Shown here: one piece after another, positions 22,916 through 35,400 of the stretch | Layout of the letters: each line of letters begins with the position of its first letter | Numbering within the stretch: the stretch's first letter is position 1 | Source: Pogona vitticeps | Lineage: Eukaryota > Chordata > Lepidosauria > Squamata > Agamidae | Direction of reading: 5' to 3' | NCBI RefSeq assembly: GCF_051106095.1 | Contig: NC_135783.1 | Location: 309,828,322 to 309,892,321, forward strand | DNA: 64,000 nucleotides | Notes under the pieces: generated by a model | What the model saw: the letters and a program-made list of their open reading frames with translations, nothing else | Told to the model about the DNA's origin: nothing | Databases searched by the model: none | Translations under genes and position numbers: made by a program

Positions 22916-25659
22916 CTGATAAGCCAAAAGCTCTTTCACTAAAATCTGCTTAGAAATAAAACAGATCATCCGTTTGTGTTTTGTTAAGAAATTTAAAGGC
23001 ATATAAAGACAACTGAACCATTTCCTGAAATGTGGCACATGTAAAGGATATGATACAGACAGATTTGTCCACTTCTCATAAAGAGCAGAAGAATTTAGAG
23101 GTTTTTGCTGATTTCCAGTGGTAGTCGGTGGGGGGAGCCCAGACACTTGAATTTGTGAACTGAGTTCTGGATCTTCCAAATCAATCCAAGCTGAGCCAGT
23201 TTGTTTTCATGAATCTCCAAATTAGGGTAACAGGAACTGAATTTTGAGGTCAGTGTTCACTCCTATAACATAGGAAGCATAGATTTTCTACATGCTTGTT
23301 TGTAGCCCTATAGGTTTTTTCACGTTAGCAAAAATAATGGTTTTTCAGAACATACAAAATTAATTTACTCAGCTGTTTGGATGAGAGATTATAGAAACCA
23401 GCTTGAGGCTCAGATTTCAGCTTCACAGCTCAGATTCCAACTTCAAAGAAAAGCGATGCCTCTCTTCAAACAATCTGAACCTGTTCCATGAGCCGCCTCA
23501 GGGATTCAGGCTTGGGACCTAAAGTAACTGGGTTAAGGCTGACAACAGGAAACCAAAAAAAGGAGAACAGCTAAGGCTGCAAAAATAGACTCACTTACCT
23601 GGGAGTAAACCCCAGTGAACTCAAGGAGACTTCATGCTGAGGAGAGAGAGGTGTAGGACTATACTTTATTCTGCCTTCTGTCTTATTCCTGCAGTTTCTG
23701 AGAAATTGCTTATTGATGCAGAAGAGCATTTGCTCTGCCATATTAACAGATTATAAACATATTAGCAAGTCAGGCAGATGAACAAGGTACTGAAGTGTTT
23801 AGTCGTGGATTACTGCAAATTGATTTCAAAGAGAGAAGTATTTGCTATTCTTTTAGCTCAAACGTTCCAGCAATGCTAACTGTTTGGGTCCTGATGTAGT
23901 GCCAAAAATGTGTACCTAAAGACAATAATTGTTTTTCAAAGTTTTGTAGAACTGAAGAACCTGCAGCTGTTGCTGCTGAATGATTTCGAACGTAGCCTAA
24001 TTCAGATACATTAACATATTGGCTCTGTGTGGAACAAAGTATTTGTGAACCACATTTTGCTCTTTAGTCTCAAACAGGTATGCTGCAAGTGTTGATGATG
24101 AGTCTCCTCCTTTCAAGTTAGTATTCCAAAGGGATTAATTTGGGCATCGGGAATACATTTTGTCTGTATCAGAATATTTCCACCTAGTCCGTTCATTCAT
24201 CCAATTCTTCTGTGGTGCCAAATATATTCTTCTTGTTCTTCTTCTTCTTCCTGGTGCCATGTGAGCAGTCGGGTTGACTGCCTTTGCCTCTTCCCTTCTG
24301 AAATAATAATATAGATCTATAAAATATTGGCAGATGAAAAAGTAAGTGATCGAGACCACCGCAGTGTTGTAGCGTGGAACCTGCTTTGCCTCTTCTTACT
24401 GCAGCAGCGTAATGCCCTCTAAATTATATTCCCTTCAGTTATAGTGGCAGAGCTCATGCATTTCATACATCAAGAGAACTTGTGTAGTTTCCCTTGAGAT
24501 TTTTGTGATAGAATGTTGCATATCGAGGCACATCTCTCCCCAGGAAATAATGATCCTGGCCATGGTAAAATATTTTATTTGGGCAGCATTATCTCGAGAT
24601 AATGACACTATTAATGCTTGTCACTGCTCTATGCTTCCTGTGATTTAACTTGCTTTCTCTCTTTCTCTCTTTTACTGTTATCCAGCATTCTGCTGAATCC
24701 CTTCATGTTTATCACATTCTTCCACATCCTGGCCTCTTTTCTGCTCCAGAATATAATGCATGAACCTTTGGACTGCCATTGCACTATAGCATACTCCCCC
24801 AACTCCTGCAGCTGATGGTTTATTGTAGATATGTTTTTCTACTGCTTCATTGGTAACCAGGCAGTACATGTTTGTTTGGCATTTTTTAAAACAAAAATGC
24901 ACTTCTCCAGTATGCATTTCATAGATGATCATATAGAGATGTACCTACTAGGACAAACAAGCTATTGCTCCTAACTAACCATATCAGAAATGCATAAATT
25001 ATTGTATTCAGTAGCTATGCCTTCCTTAATGCATTTTCTTGTATACCTCCATCCTTATTTACCTACTCACATTTTCTCAGCCACTCTGTCATTACTCCTT
25101 CTGTCTCTGTTTCCAATACATCTTTTATACTAATTTAAAAAATAATTATTACACAAAAGTATGTCTGGTGTCTGGGAAGAAAACAGAATATACAAAGGTG
25201 GACTGAAATATTAAGGGATGTTCAGGAAACTTCCATGAAGATAGCTATTTGGGTTAATAAACACAAGAAATCAACATAAGACTTCAACATAGCAGTACTG
25301 TACTCTGCAGAGACAGAACACAACATATGATTTAACTAGGAGATAAAATGCTGTTTCCAGTTTTCATAGTGGTATAAACCACTTTTTTGTGATGTGAGCT
25401 TGTTTTGGAAGAAAAAACAGGCATCCAGAAACATGGTTGGTACTAGACACGTGTGAAAAGCTTTCGGTCCACACAAGGTGAATAGGGGAAATGTAAATAG
25501 CTATGACCTGAGGGGGCATGCAGAGCCATCCACTTCAGTGATGTGATGGAATTTAAATGCTGTAGCTAGAATCCCAGCAGGCAGTGTTAGGAACTACCAC
25601 ACCAAAAAGTGAAAACAGAGAAGAGGGAAACAAACAAACAAAAAGTGTTCCATGCCATA
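22916..25659. other. Unannotated DNA
   Basis: No gene or supported element. A minus frame of 105 codons at 22862-23179 starts inside the CR1 fragment and has no motif. A short passage at 23590-23650 (ACCTGGGAGTAAACCCCAGT) is a copy of a dispersed reptile repeat also seen near 53220. A CTTCTT run lies at 24226-24250. Confidence 0.45.
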
Positions 25660-25888
25660 AAAAGGCTATCTAAACAGTGGTGCAAGTTTTTAATTTGGCC
25701 CTGCAGTTCCACAAAATGGCTGATGCAGCTACAAGAGAATTTCAGTTAAGTAAACTAAACTGTGAGACAAAGAAGACAATGAAGACTGTTCCAGTATTCA
25801 AAAAAGCTGTCTAAGCAACAAAACAATTATTCACATAGCCTTACAGCTCCATGAAATGGATAGCACAGCAGCTGTTAGAGAATATGTA
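25660..25888. repeat. Diverged two-copy tandem duplication, period about 139 bp
   Basis: AAAAAGGCTATCTAAAC...CTGCAGTTCCACAAAATGG...CAGCTACAAGAGAAT (25660-25745) is repeated as AAAAAAGCTGTCTAAGC...TTACAGCTCCATGAAATGG...CAGCTGTTAGAGAAT (25799-25888). The order and spacing are kept but the identity is modest, so this is an old duplication. No function is suggested. Confidence 0.6.
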
Positions 25889-27922
25889 CTGCATGGTGAT
25901 ACCACCAAGCACTTCTTAGTGCTTCTGTGACTGGAATGTGCAGAGAAGCTCTTTGATTTCATTGCACGGTGGGGTGGAGTCAACTTTCATTTTCGTCCTG
26001 TGGCACAAAAACTCAGTGTATAGATAGTGATTTCTGTTTCATCAAGTCAAATTGCAAAACATTTTAAAATTCATTAATGCTAGTTGAAATAAAAAGGATC
26101 CACTGGGATGTTGCTCTGCCTAGGGGATAAACAGCAGTTCTTTACTCCATAGAGGAAAGAAGGGCTTCTTATTCCTCACACCAGTGGCTATGTTGACTAT
26201 GGACTAAAGGAAAGGTAAGCCAAAAAAATCTGGAAGGATTCAGGTCCCCTCCTTTGCTTTAGATAATGGCTGAAAGCATATTCGTAGCAAAATTGTAACT
26301 TTTCTTTCTGGTAACAAAGCTCCACTGTCATGGTGCTCCATTTAGCATGGAAGAATGGACAGAAAAGTACAATTTGGCTTATGCCACAAATGGATTTCTT
26401 CCAAAGAGAATCAAATTATTTCACTATGAACACATGAACCGTGAAATGCTAGGAACTTCTAGTAGCCATATAATGAGTTTCATGTGCTAAGTGTCCCTCA
26501 GGCAATTTTTCCTCTACTAAAGGGTGCTAACTGTTTGTGTTGAAAAGGCCTTGTCTGGTTGATGTGATTTATCTTCAGGTTTCAACTTATGATATTAATG
26601 ACTAAACTCCAGTCATCCAAAATGATGGTGATTTCAATCCACAGACCTTTGTGGCTGAGGAATGGGTGAACATCGCCCCTTCCTCTTCTTTTAGCAGAAA
26701 CATTGATTGGATCAAAAATCTGTTCCACAAGCACGATTGTATTACATTCTTAAGAGAAAATATTAACAGAAGTACTTAAGCATTTCATACTCTTTTTTAA
26801 AAAAAAGGAAGCATTAGACCAGGAACTAAATAGAATCAGACTGCAAGAGGTCTGGCTTCAATCAGGACATGACTCAAGTAGAAAGTTTAAAGTAAACAGT
26901 GATGTAATTGGTATGAGGGGAAGAATAACATATGTGTGCTCCGTGATGAGTGCCATGGATCATCCCACAATATTTATTGGACCACCTTGTCATTATTCCC
27001 CTCCTTTATCTTTTCCAAGCAAAATATTCGTCTTGCTGAAATCAAATGAAAGACTATGGGTCCGTTTTTTTTTAAAAAAAATGATATTAATAAAATGAAA
27101 TGTTATTATACAGCTTGTCCCATTATCAGAATAGCTACACACTCAGGAGAATAGCTGGAGAACAGCCAATAAGGGAATATGCAATAATTAAATAGACACT
27201 GCTTTCACAACCAGCTGTGTATCAGACTAACAGAAAGGTTTAGAGTCAAGGGAGTTATTAAATGTTGGCCGTTCCCCTCTCCTCCATTGAACGTTAGGCC
27301 TCAACTACATTGATAACTTGGATCCATATGAAATAGAAATAGACAGAGACAGATGGGTGCAGATGAAGGGAGGAACAGCCAATAAGACTTGTACTCTATA
27401 AAGTAAGAAACATGGCCACTTACCATAGGTTCGTCTAGAGCTGAACAAATACTAGTCAAATCATCCAGAAGTCTGAATTGAAGCAGAATGATCAGCTTTA
27501 GTTCCTGGGCAAAGAAGAGTGAATTTACTCATAAATTTGTGACCAGAGCATAAATCAAATAAATCACAAATAATATCCTCTTCTTTGATTTGAAGAAAGC
27601 AAATTTTAAGGTGCCTATTATGCAGACACCTGAGGTGAGCTGTCTAATATTTGGCAAATTTATTCCCCATGCTGGTGGTCTATTGTGTCTCCAAATTTCA
27701 GTACAAAATCAATAATCCCTAAAACTCTGTAAAGGTTATGCATTTTTCCAGACTCTTTAAAGAGTGTGCCATATATTGCATGACATCTGGCATTTTTCAT
27801 TTAGTTGTACCCAAGTGCAGTCACATTTAGAAGAGACCCACTGAAATCATGGGGTAGTCATAAATCTACTTTAAGTAAGATTAAATTTGGATCCAACACA
27901 TTGGCCTAAATTAAGTCACAAC
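25889..27922. other. Unannotated AT-rich DNA
   Basis: No gene, RNA or recognisable transposon. A stretch at 27800-27880 has weak similarity to the dispersed CCCACTGA-type palindromic repeats, too weak to call. Confidence 0.5.
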
Positions 27923-27935
27923 TAGGGTCCAAAAA

Positions 27936-28284
27936 GTAGGGACGTGGTGGCGCTGTGGGCTAAACCGCAGAAGCCTGTGCTGCAAGGTCAGAAGACCAAG
28001 CAGTTGTAAGATCGAATCCACGCGACGGAGTGAGCTCCCGTTGCTTGTCCCAGCTCCCGCCAACCTAGCAGTTCGAAAGCATGCAAATGCAAGTAGATAA
28101 ATAGGGACCACCTCGGTGGGAAGGTAACAGCGTTCCATGTTTAAGTTGCACTGGCCATGTGACCACGGAAGATTGTCTTCGGGCAAAACGCTGGCTCTAT
28201 GTCTTGGAAACGGGGATGAGCACCGCCCCCTAGAGTTGAACATGACTGGACAAAAATTGTCAAGGGGAACCTTTACCTTTACCT
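27936..28284 (+). mobile_element. Sauria SINE, complete, with 13-bp TSD
   Basis: A full-length tRNA-derived SINE. The head is GGGACGTGGTGGCGCTGTGG with GCTAAACC (A box) and AGATCGAATCC (B box). The middle has TCCCGCCAACCTAGCAGTTC, GCATGCAAATGC and GGTGGGAAGGTAACAGCG. The 3' part is GTGACCACGGAAGATTGTCT...AACATGACTGGAC, ending in ACCTTTACCTTTACCTT. The perfect TSD TAGGGTCCAAAAA lies at 27923-27935 and 28285-28297. The 3' region of Sauria SINEs resembles BovB, which supplies the retrotransposition machinery. The TSD shows no mismatch, so this is a young insertion. The minus-strand 127-codon frame is an accident of the SINE. Confidence 0.95.
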
Positions 28285-28297
28285 TAGGGTCCAAAAA

Positions 28298-29505
28298 AGA
28301 GTGCTAACTACTTTCTTGAAGCACAAGTCAGCTACCATATTGCTCCTTTACTGTATTGCTGCTAGCCTTGCCAACTTGGTGATTCTGGAAGTTGTACTCC
28401 AAAAAAGTAGCTGATTCTATATCTAATGCAGAGCATGTGCTCTTACAACTATTTTATGGCATCCATACTTTCATGTATTTTTCAGGCACACTAAGAAACA
28501 AGAAATTGTATGATATTTTTCCCTCGTTACTATATTGCAGTGTGGCAATCAGTTCTTCCTCTTTCCACTATGTTTCCAGTGACAATCCCAAATAAAAAGA
28601 TATAGGATGCATGGAACCTATTTAATATACATGGAAGTAGCAGCACCAAATTATATAGAGCATTGCAAAGATTAATCCCCATTTCCCTCATTTCTAAACA
28701 GTGTGCATCATAATCGCTTTGCCCTAGTGTGCTACCAAGTCAAAGTGATTTCAAAATGTTGATTTAAAAAAAAAAGTTACGCGGCACAGACTTCAGTAAA
28801 TGATGTTTGTGGCTTTAGAAATATATTACCTTGAGATGTTCAGCTTTAGAATTACTTCTGTTTGATATCTTAAGATACTTATCCTCAAGTTTAGGTTGAT
28901 GTAGAAACAGCATCTCTCTATAAATTTCTTTGAAAAACAGCAACATGAAAACATGCTGGTAGGTTACCCATATCACAAGAAAAGTTTAATGGTAGTTTTT
29001 AAATGACTAAATGGAACCCATAAACTGCATTTCTTGGATTTCAGATTGTCACACAAAGAAAATATGTAAGTTGAAATCCTTGTTTTGTCAACTTTAGCAT
29101 ATTGCTTCTTTTGTTCTACCTCCTCATTGTGTAATATGCACATGTGTCCCAGTGCAGCCTGGCAATTGCAGGTGGAAAATTGTCAGCAAGCAGCAAAACA
29201 CTTGGCTCCATATGGATTTAATCAGACAGTGAGTTGCAAAACGGAGAAAACAATGCCCTCTGACTCCAAGCATTGACATGATTTAATATGGTTTAGCAAT
29301 CTGAGCTTTATTTTAATTTTCTCCATTGATTTCAACCAAAATTAAAAGTGTGAACTTTGGTAGTTCCACATGGTTTGATTTAGTAACATCATGAACAAAC
29401 TTGCCAAATAGGTATCAAAATTAGTGAAAACTGGTTGTTGGAAATCTATTTCAGGACACAGCCTAATGTGTCCCTTCCTAACAACACTGAATTATTATTT
29501 CCTAG
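28298..29505. other. Unannotated AT-rich DNA
   Basis: No supported feature; only short frames without motifs. Confidence 0.5.
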
Positions 29506-30587
29506 GTGTACCCTTTGACTATGCAAAAGCCTTTGACTGTGTGGACCACAACAAACTATGGCAAGTTCTTAAAGAAATGGGAGTGCCTGACCATCTTGTC
29601 TATCTCCCGAGAAATCTATATGTGAGACAAGAAGCAACAGTCAGAACTGCATATGGAACAACTGACTGGTTCAAAATTGGGAAATAAATAAAATAAATAA
29701 ATAAATAAAGGAGTACGACAAGGCTGTACATTGTCTCCCTGCTTATATAACTTATATGCAGAATACATCATGCAAAAGGCAGGACTGGATGAATTCAAAT
29801 CTGGAATTAAGATTGCAGGAAGAAATATCAACAACCTCAGATATGCAGATGACACCACTCTGATGGCAGAAAGTGAGGAGGAATTTAAGAACCTCTTAAT
29901 GAGGGTGAAAGAGGAGAGCACCAAAAATGGTCTGAAGCTCAACATCAAAAGAAAAAAGAGAGAAAAAAAAGATCATGGCTACTTCCAAAGGGGAAGATAT
30001 GGAGGCAGTGACAGATTTTACTTTCTTGGGCTCAATGATCACTGCATATGGGGACAGCAGCCATGAAATTAAGAGACGCTTGTTTTTAGGATGAAAGCAA
30101 TGAGAAACCTAGACAGCATCTGACAAAGGTCCGCATATTCAAAGCTATGGTTTTTCCAGTAGCGATGTATGGAACTAGGAGCTGGACCATCAAGAAGGCT
30201 GACTGTCGAAGAATTCATGCTTTTGAACTGTGGTGCTGGAGGAGACTCTTGAGAGTCCTCTGGACTTCAAAGAGAACAAACTTATCCATTTTGAAGGAAA
30301 TCAACCCTGAGTGCTCATGGGAAGGACAGATCCTGAAGCTGAGGCTCCAATCCTTTGGACATCTCATGAGAAGAAAAGACTCCCTAGAACAGACCCTTAT
30401 GTTGGGAAAGTGTGAAGGCAAGAGGAGAAGGGGACATCAGAGGACGAGATGGTTGGACAGTGTCATCAAAGCTACCAACATGAATTTGACCCAACTCCAG
30501 GAGGCAGTGGAAGACAGAGCCTGCTGTGCTCTGGTCCATGAGTCATGAAGAGTTGGACACGACTTAATGACTAAACAACAACAGGTT
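29506..30587 (+). mobile_element. RTE-BovB LINE, RT to 3' end
   Basis: This BovB copy enters at the RT core: FDYAKAFDCVDHNKLWQVLK, MGVPDHL, VRQGCTLSPCLYNLYAEYIM, NINNLRYADDTTLMAESEE. The catalytic YADD is present. It runs through LKLNIKRKK, the ESWTIKKAD-equivalent (RSWTIKKADCRRIHAFELWC) and RTNLSILKEINPE to ACTAAACAACAACA. An AAAT-type expansion sits inside the RT frame (29684-29708), and about 26 bp are missing near 30121. It is 5'-truncated. Confidence 0.95.
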
Positions 30588-32178
30588 TATCCTTGTGTAG
30601 CCAAAACATCCAGAGATGTCAGAAAGCTGGAAAGCACAAAGGTTTATTGATGAACCAACAATATTGGAATGGGGAGAGTAAAGGGGACAGGGAAACCAAA
30701 ATAACCTTATGGAAGTTGAGACTCCTCTGTGGACATGGAGTGCTCATTGGAATGAAACACACATACACAAAATGGGTGGGATGTTGAGGAAAGGGGATGG
30801 ATTGTCCTGGAAAAAGGAACAGCTGATTGGATGGAACCCTAAAAATGAGTATCCAAATGTGCAACACTTCATTAAAAGTGACATTTGTAGGTGAACTAAG
30901 TTGGAACATTTGTATTTAAGGCAGTTGAGCTGTAATAAATTAATTCATGCTTTGTGGCCCGTTAGCCAAGAATCTTCTTGAAAGTTAATTTTTCAAATGA
31001 AAAGAGAGAGAGAAAGAAAGAGAGAGAGAGACACGAATAGTTATCCTGATTACAAACAAAACAAGAAAAAGCACCTTGGTACTGCATACTGAATTTACAT
31101 CAAATTTATATGATGTCATTTAAATTTTAGGATTATTTTTGTGTGCTTCCTAGCATACAAAGACACAGAGATACTCATGTAATGGGCATATTTAAGGAAG
31201 CCTGTTTTATAGTGTAGATAATGAAGTAAAACTCATGAACAGCCTGGATGTAATGCTATCACGCAGATATAGAGGGAAAATCGTAATCATCTCCATTGTA
31301 CTCAGTTTCCATTCTTTGCATCTTTGTTTTGACTTTCTCTGCTGCTGCCTCCTCCTTTCTTCCATCACCTCCTTGGCCTCAATAAATCATGTAGTATGTG
31401 TTTTTAATTATAAACCCTGTTCTATTGAGCTCTACCTTTGTCCTTCTCTGCAGCATACCAACTGCCTCCTCCTTTTCTTAATGATGTTGCTCACTTTGTT
31501 CCCAGTTTGATCCTATGGAAGTTCACATTATCATTACTTCTGGACAGATGGAGCACGTTTGTCATTTCCATGCCCAAAACCCAAAGGAGTCCTCAAGGAT
31601 ATTTTAAATCCTTTGCTGTCATTTTCTCTCCACTCCTTTCATATTAGACACAAGTGCTTTCCCATATACAAGCAAACAAATAAATCTCCTATGGATCAAA
31701 CAGGAAAGGGAAACGTATCACTGATTCCCTGCCATTTTATGCCATAATCCAGACTGAGGTGTTCTTTTCTCTCAGCTTATTACTATCTGCATTAAAAATG
31801 TTGTAGGAGAAAATAATAGAGGAAATAAGAGTGAGATCTCCTATGTGCTCTTCTTTCTAAATCCCAATCCAATACTGTATAAAACTGATACATCTGAAGA
31901 CCAGTAAACAGAAGATTCATGTGTATATTTTCAGGAAATGTACAGCAAACCCAGATTACTTAATTACTCACTTGTTTATTGGCATTTTTGCTGAACCTGG
32001 AGTGTTGCTGTAAGCTATTATTAGTAGCTCATCTTTTCAGTAAACATTTCACATCTTTGGTTGCATCTGTACAGGGACTTATTTTTGGCAAAAGGAACCA
32101 AAACCCTACCTTTACAACATCCTTTGTTAGAATTTAATGGATGAAATTATGTTGCTTAGTGTGGTATGTCACCCGAGA
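30588..32178. other. Unannotated DNA
   Basis: No gene or named element. A GA-rich run lies at 31004-31032. The frames at 30593-30909 and 31235-31747 have no family motif. Confidence 0.5.
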
Positions 32179-32179
32179 G

Positions 32180-32268
32180 CAGGCCTGTTCAATCAGTGGG
32201 TGATTCAACTCCTTCATGAATTCCATTGATTCAAATAGGCCTACTTTAGTTGTGACTTACTGTGCTAC
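32180..32268 (+). repeat. Dispersed palindromic repeat, partial copy
   Basis: CAGTGGGTGATTCAACTCCT with TCATGAATTCCATTGATTC and AGGCCTACTTTAGTTGTGAC matches in order the elements at 55815-55930 and, in reverse complement, 60301-60438. The left arm is missing. The family appears to be a short MITE with long inverted ends. Confidence 0.6.
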
Positions 32269-32304
32269 CCTGGTGTTGTGTGTGGATTAAAGTTTCCTTA
32301 GAAA

Positions 32305-32457
32305 TATTCGTGAGGGCTTTCACGGTGGGATCTAATGGTTGTTGTGCTGAGGACAGAGTGCTGTCCTCTGAAGATGCCGGCCACAGAGACTGGCGAAATG
32401 TTAGGAAGAACAACCTTCAGAACACGGCCAAACAGCCCGGAAAACCCACAACAACCA
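32305..32457 (+). mobile_element. Penelope-like terminal element, short form, with TSD
   Basis: A 153-bp insertion with the perfect 12-bp TSD TTTCCTTAGAAA at 32293-32304 and 32458-32469. It starts TATTCGTGAGGGCTTTCACG and ends CCCGGAAAACCCACAACAACCA. The 3' arm has CTGAAGATGCCGGCCACAGA and GACTGGCGAAATGTTAGG. Compared with the copy at 7867-8092, most of the 5' inverted arm is absent. Just before CTGAAGA is a perfect hairpin: GGACAG, loop AGTG, CTGTCC. CTGAAGA and GAAA frame a short GCC/GGC stem, the layout of a hammerhead core. Confidence 0.78.
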
Positions 32458-32744
32458 TTTCCTTAGAAAGTTTTCAGTATCTCTTACACAGCTAGGTGTA
32501 CTGGTGGCATATGGTTTGCAGATGGAGTCCAAGTATCCAGATGCCCCAACCATCACGGTACTGATGGTTGATATAGTGGGTCTGCCAGGGTTCAGGATTT
32601 CAAAAATATGGAATACAGATGATAAGAGTTTCTTGCAATGCAGCCCGCCTCATATGCTGTATGACAAACACGTTTTGAAGTGGATGGAGCTTCAAAAGCA
32701 GTTGGGATGTAGTATGGAAAGAAGCTGTACATTATGTTCATATA

Positions 32745-33087
32745 CAGTGGTGCCTTGCTAGGCAGTTACCCCACATGACAGTTTTTTCGCTAGACATTGA
32801 CTTTTTGCGATCGCTATAGCGATTCACAAAACAGTGATTCCTATGGGGAAATTTCGCTGGACAATGTTTCATCCCTGCTTCGCAAACCGTTTTTCGCTAG
32901 ATGACGATTTTGACAGCTCTCTCCGTGCTCACAAAACGGGTGTTTTCAGGACCTAAGCTTCGCAAGACAGCTATTTAAACAGCTGATCGGCGGTTCGCAA
33001 AGCGGGTTTCCTATGGGCGATCTTCGCTAGACAATGACGATTCTTCCCCATTGGAACGCATTAAACAGGTTTCAATGCATTCCAATT
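32745..33087 (+). mobile_element. TcMar-Tigger-like MITE, right end missing
   Basis: Starts after TA (32743-32744) with CAGTGGTGCCTTGCTAGGCA. The inside has TTTTTGCGATCGCTATAGCG, TTCCTATGGGG, CCCTGCTTCGCAAACCG and a final block CCCATTGGAACGCATTAAAC with AGGTTTCAATGCATTCCAAT. The last block aligns with 18257-18293 in the complete element at 17945-18376, after which this copy stops. About 85 bp of the right end are therefore missing. It is CpG-rich relative to its flanks. Confidence 0.78.
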
Positions 33088-35270
33088 TCTAGCATATATA
33101 CAATGTTTCTATCAGTATTTTCAAGGCTTTTAAAGTACATGGTACAGTAACACGATACAATGTTCCCCAGCTCCCCAATAATCAACACTGCAGGAGGATG
33201 TTGTCAACGCCAGGAGAAGGTTTTTATCAATTAAAGGCTTCCTCCTTCCATTCCACAGCTCCAACAACTTCATACAATGAAAGGGATTACACAGGAGATG
33301 GAAAAGCCATGGGACAGAAGTCTTTAACTAACAAAAACTGCTGCCTGCCAGTGATGCCATCACCCTTCTGCAAGTGTAAATTGCACAACAGAATTTCAGT
33401 CAATGTTATGCAATCTCTATCACTGGAAGGATGATGTAGAGGAATTCCTGTCACCTCTAGACCTGTCCTTGTGATACTGTTAAAACTGAAACAGTAACAG
33501 AGATGTGTATCTTGTCACAGGGCCAAAACTAAACTGATTCACCTCATTTTGAAATGTCTAATGCCATTCTTATGACTTTCTATTTCCAGTACATATGGGT
33601 GGTCACAATACCAAAATTCTGCAATGTTTTTAAGCATTTGTTCAAATACAAGGAAATAGCTATTAACAGATAGCTAATTATACTTTTTTCTTTTCTTTTT
33701 GTCATGGTAAAATACTACTGTGGTTGTACTGTTTTCATGATTAAGATATTATGGTTTAGATCCTTGTGAAATGTTCTTCCTTTGTGGACTAAATAAAAAC
33801 AGGACACCCAAGGATTATAGCCCCTGACTGAATGGGTGTCGGAAAAAAATTACGTCCTCGTAGAGTATTGAGAAAATAATGTACCATCACTGCATTAAAC
33901 ATCCTGCATTCTTTTGAGTGACTTTGTGTGTGAATAAGCTATATCAAAAGTTTACATAAGAAGCCAAGTATATATCTATTGAAAATACTCCTTCAAGATG
34001 CCACCAATTAATACTACCTCTTCAGCTCCCATCTCAAGAGTGGGACTTGCTGCCATCCGTTTCATTTTTATTCCTTTTTTAATTACAGAGAAAATTTTCA
34101 AGGATATCTGAAAATACCTCTTCACATTATCAAAAAGAGAGAAAAAAAGAATGCTTTCATCCTTTATTTCATTTGTCTTACCTACATGATAATGCTGATT
34201 ATGTCTCTTTTATTCTTATAAGCTTTACTGCTCATTTCATCCCTGAAAATGTAAGCAAATTTGCTTTACTTATATCTTTGTTTACTCTTTTCTTCCCTAG
34301 TTAGATAATGCTCTCTTTCTGGTAATAACAAGGACTGAATGCTTGTTCAGTGAACACACTTTTCTTTTTTGCCTTATCTTCAGATGAAAGCAATTTCTTT
34401 GAAACTACACAAAAAGAGACCTAAATTAAAATTCTGTACAGAGAAATGGTGGAACTGAGGTGGTTTTTTTCCCCCTGAGAGATGGGGGGGGGCTTACTTA
34501 GTTTCCTTGTCTCTCTCTTACTTAAAAGTCCAATGCCTTTACAGCATCTTTCAACTTTTTCTTTTTAAATATTTCAAAAGGATATTTTAAAACATTCTAG
34601 TGTCAAATTCTAAAAGTTTTCCATTTCAGTCTATGAAAGAGCAGTGCAACAAAATGAATAAGACTGCAAACAAGTCAGGTGGATTAATCCCATGCATGTG
34701 TACTTATGAGAAAGTTCTGATGTATGCATAGGATTGCAGCCCTAGGGACATGCGCTTATATCTCATTTATGTTGATAGGAGAGATCTAACACCCTAAATT
34801 GATGAAAACTCATGGGAAATAAAGTTTATCCCTAGGTAAATTCTAAGATCCTCTTCCTTTTGGTGGAACAAATCAATGTGGAATGAATCAATGTGAGCTA
34901 AAGCAGACCATTTTCTGAATTGCTGCACTGAAGTCCAAACCCAATCTTAGTTTGTGGTTGGTCCACATAATTCCTGCTAAGCGCAGCAGTGCTTGTAATG
35001 CTCAGAAAGCAAGTAGCACAGAATACCCCACCAAAATATGTCTCCAACCTTATGCACTTTTCTCTCTTTTCAAATCCATGGCACTGCTTCATTGAGTTTC
35101 ATAGCATCCCATTTCTCATGGTTGGCTCTGTATGGAAATGTTAAATATTTTCTGACATTTCACTTCTCATGAAGCCTTATTTTGTGGAGAAGACATTACA
35201 TAATTGCCTGTTCTGAGGGAAAACATCTCCTTTTATAATTTTGGGTGCAAAAATGCCCTATCTACAATTC
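33088..35270. other. Unannotated AT-rich DNA
   Basis: No gene. A short passage at 34677-34743 (GGATTAATCCCATGCATGTG... ATGTATGCATAGGATTGCAG) is a copy of a dispersed reptile repeat of unclear class. Nothing else was recognised. Confidence 0.45.
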
Positions 35271-35400
35271 CGTGACAGTCAATGGGGTTCAGCAGGTAGA
35301 ATGTTGGCCTTGGACTCAAGACAGCTGAGGTTCCAGCTGGTCATGGAAAATCACTGTGGACAGACAACAGTAACTGACTCCTTAAATATCCCACATACCT
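35271..35400 (+). mobile_element. tRNA-type SINE, decayed
   Basis: GGGGTTCAGCAGGTAGAATG with TTGGCCTTGGACTCAAGACA and GCTGAGGTTCCAGCTGGTCA corresponds to the tRNA-like head of the SINE type found antisense at 9931. TGGAAAATCACTGTGG follows, as in that family (CATGGAAACTCACTGGGTG). The B box has decayed and the tail is not identifiable. Confidence 0.6.

Noticed and set aside
27911-28294. 127-codon minus-strand open frame
   Set aside because: It is the antisense of the complete Sauria SINE, an accidental frame.
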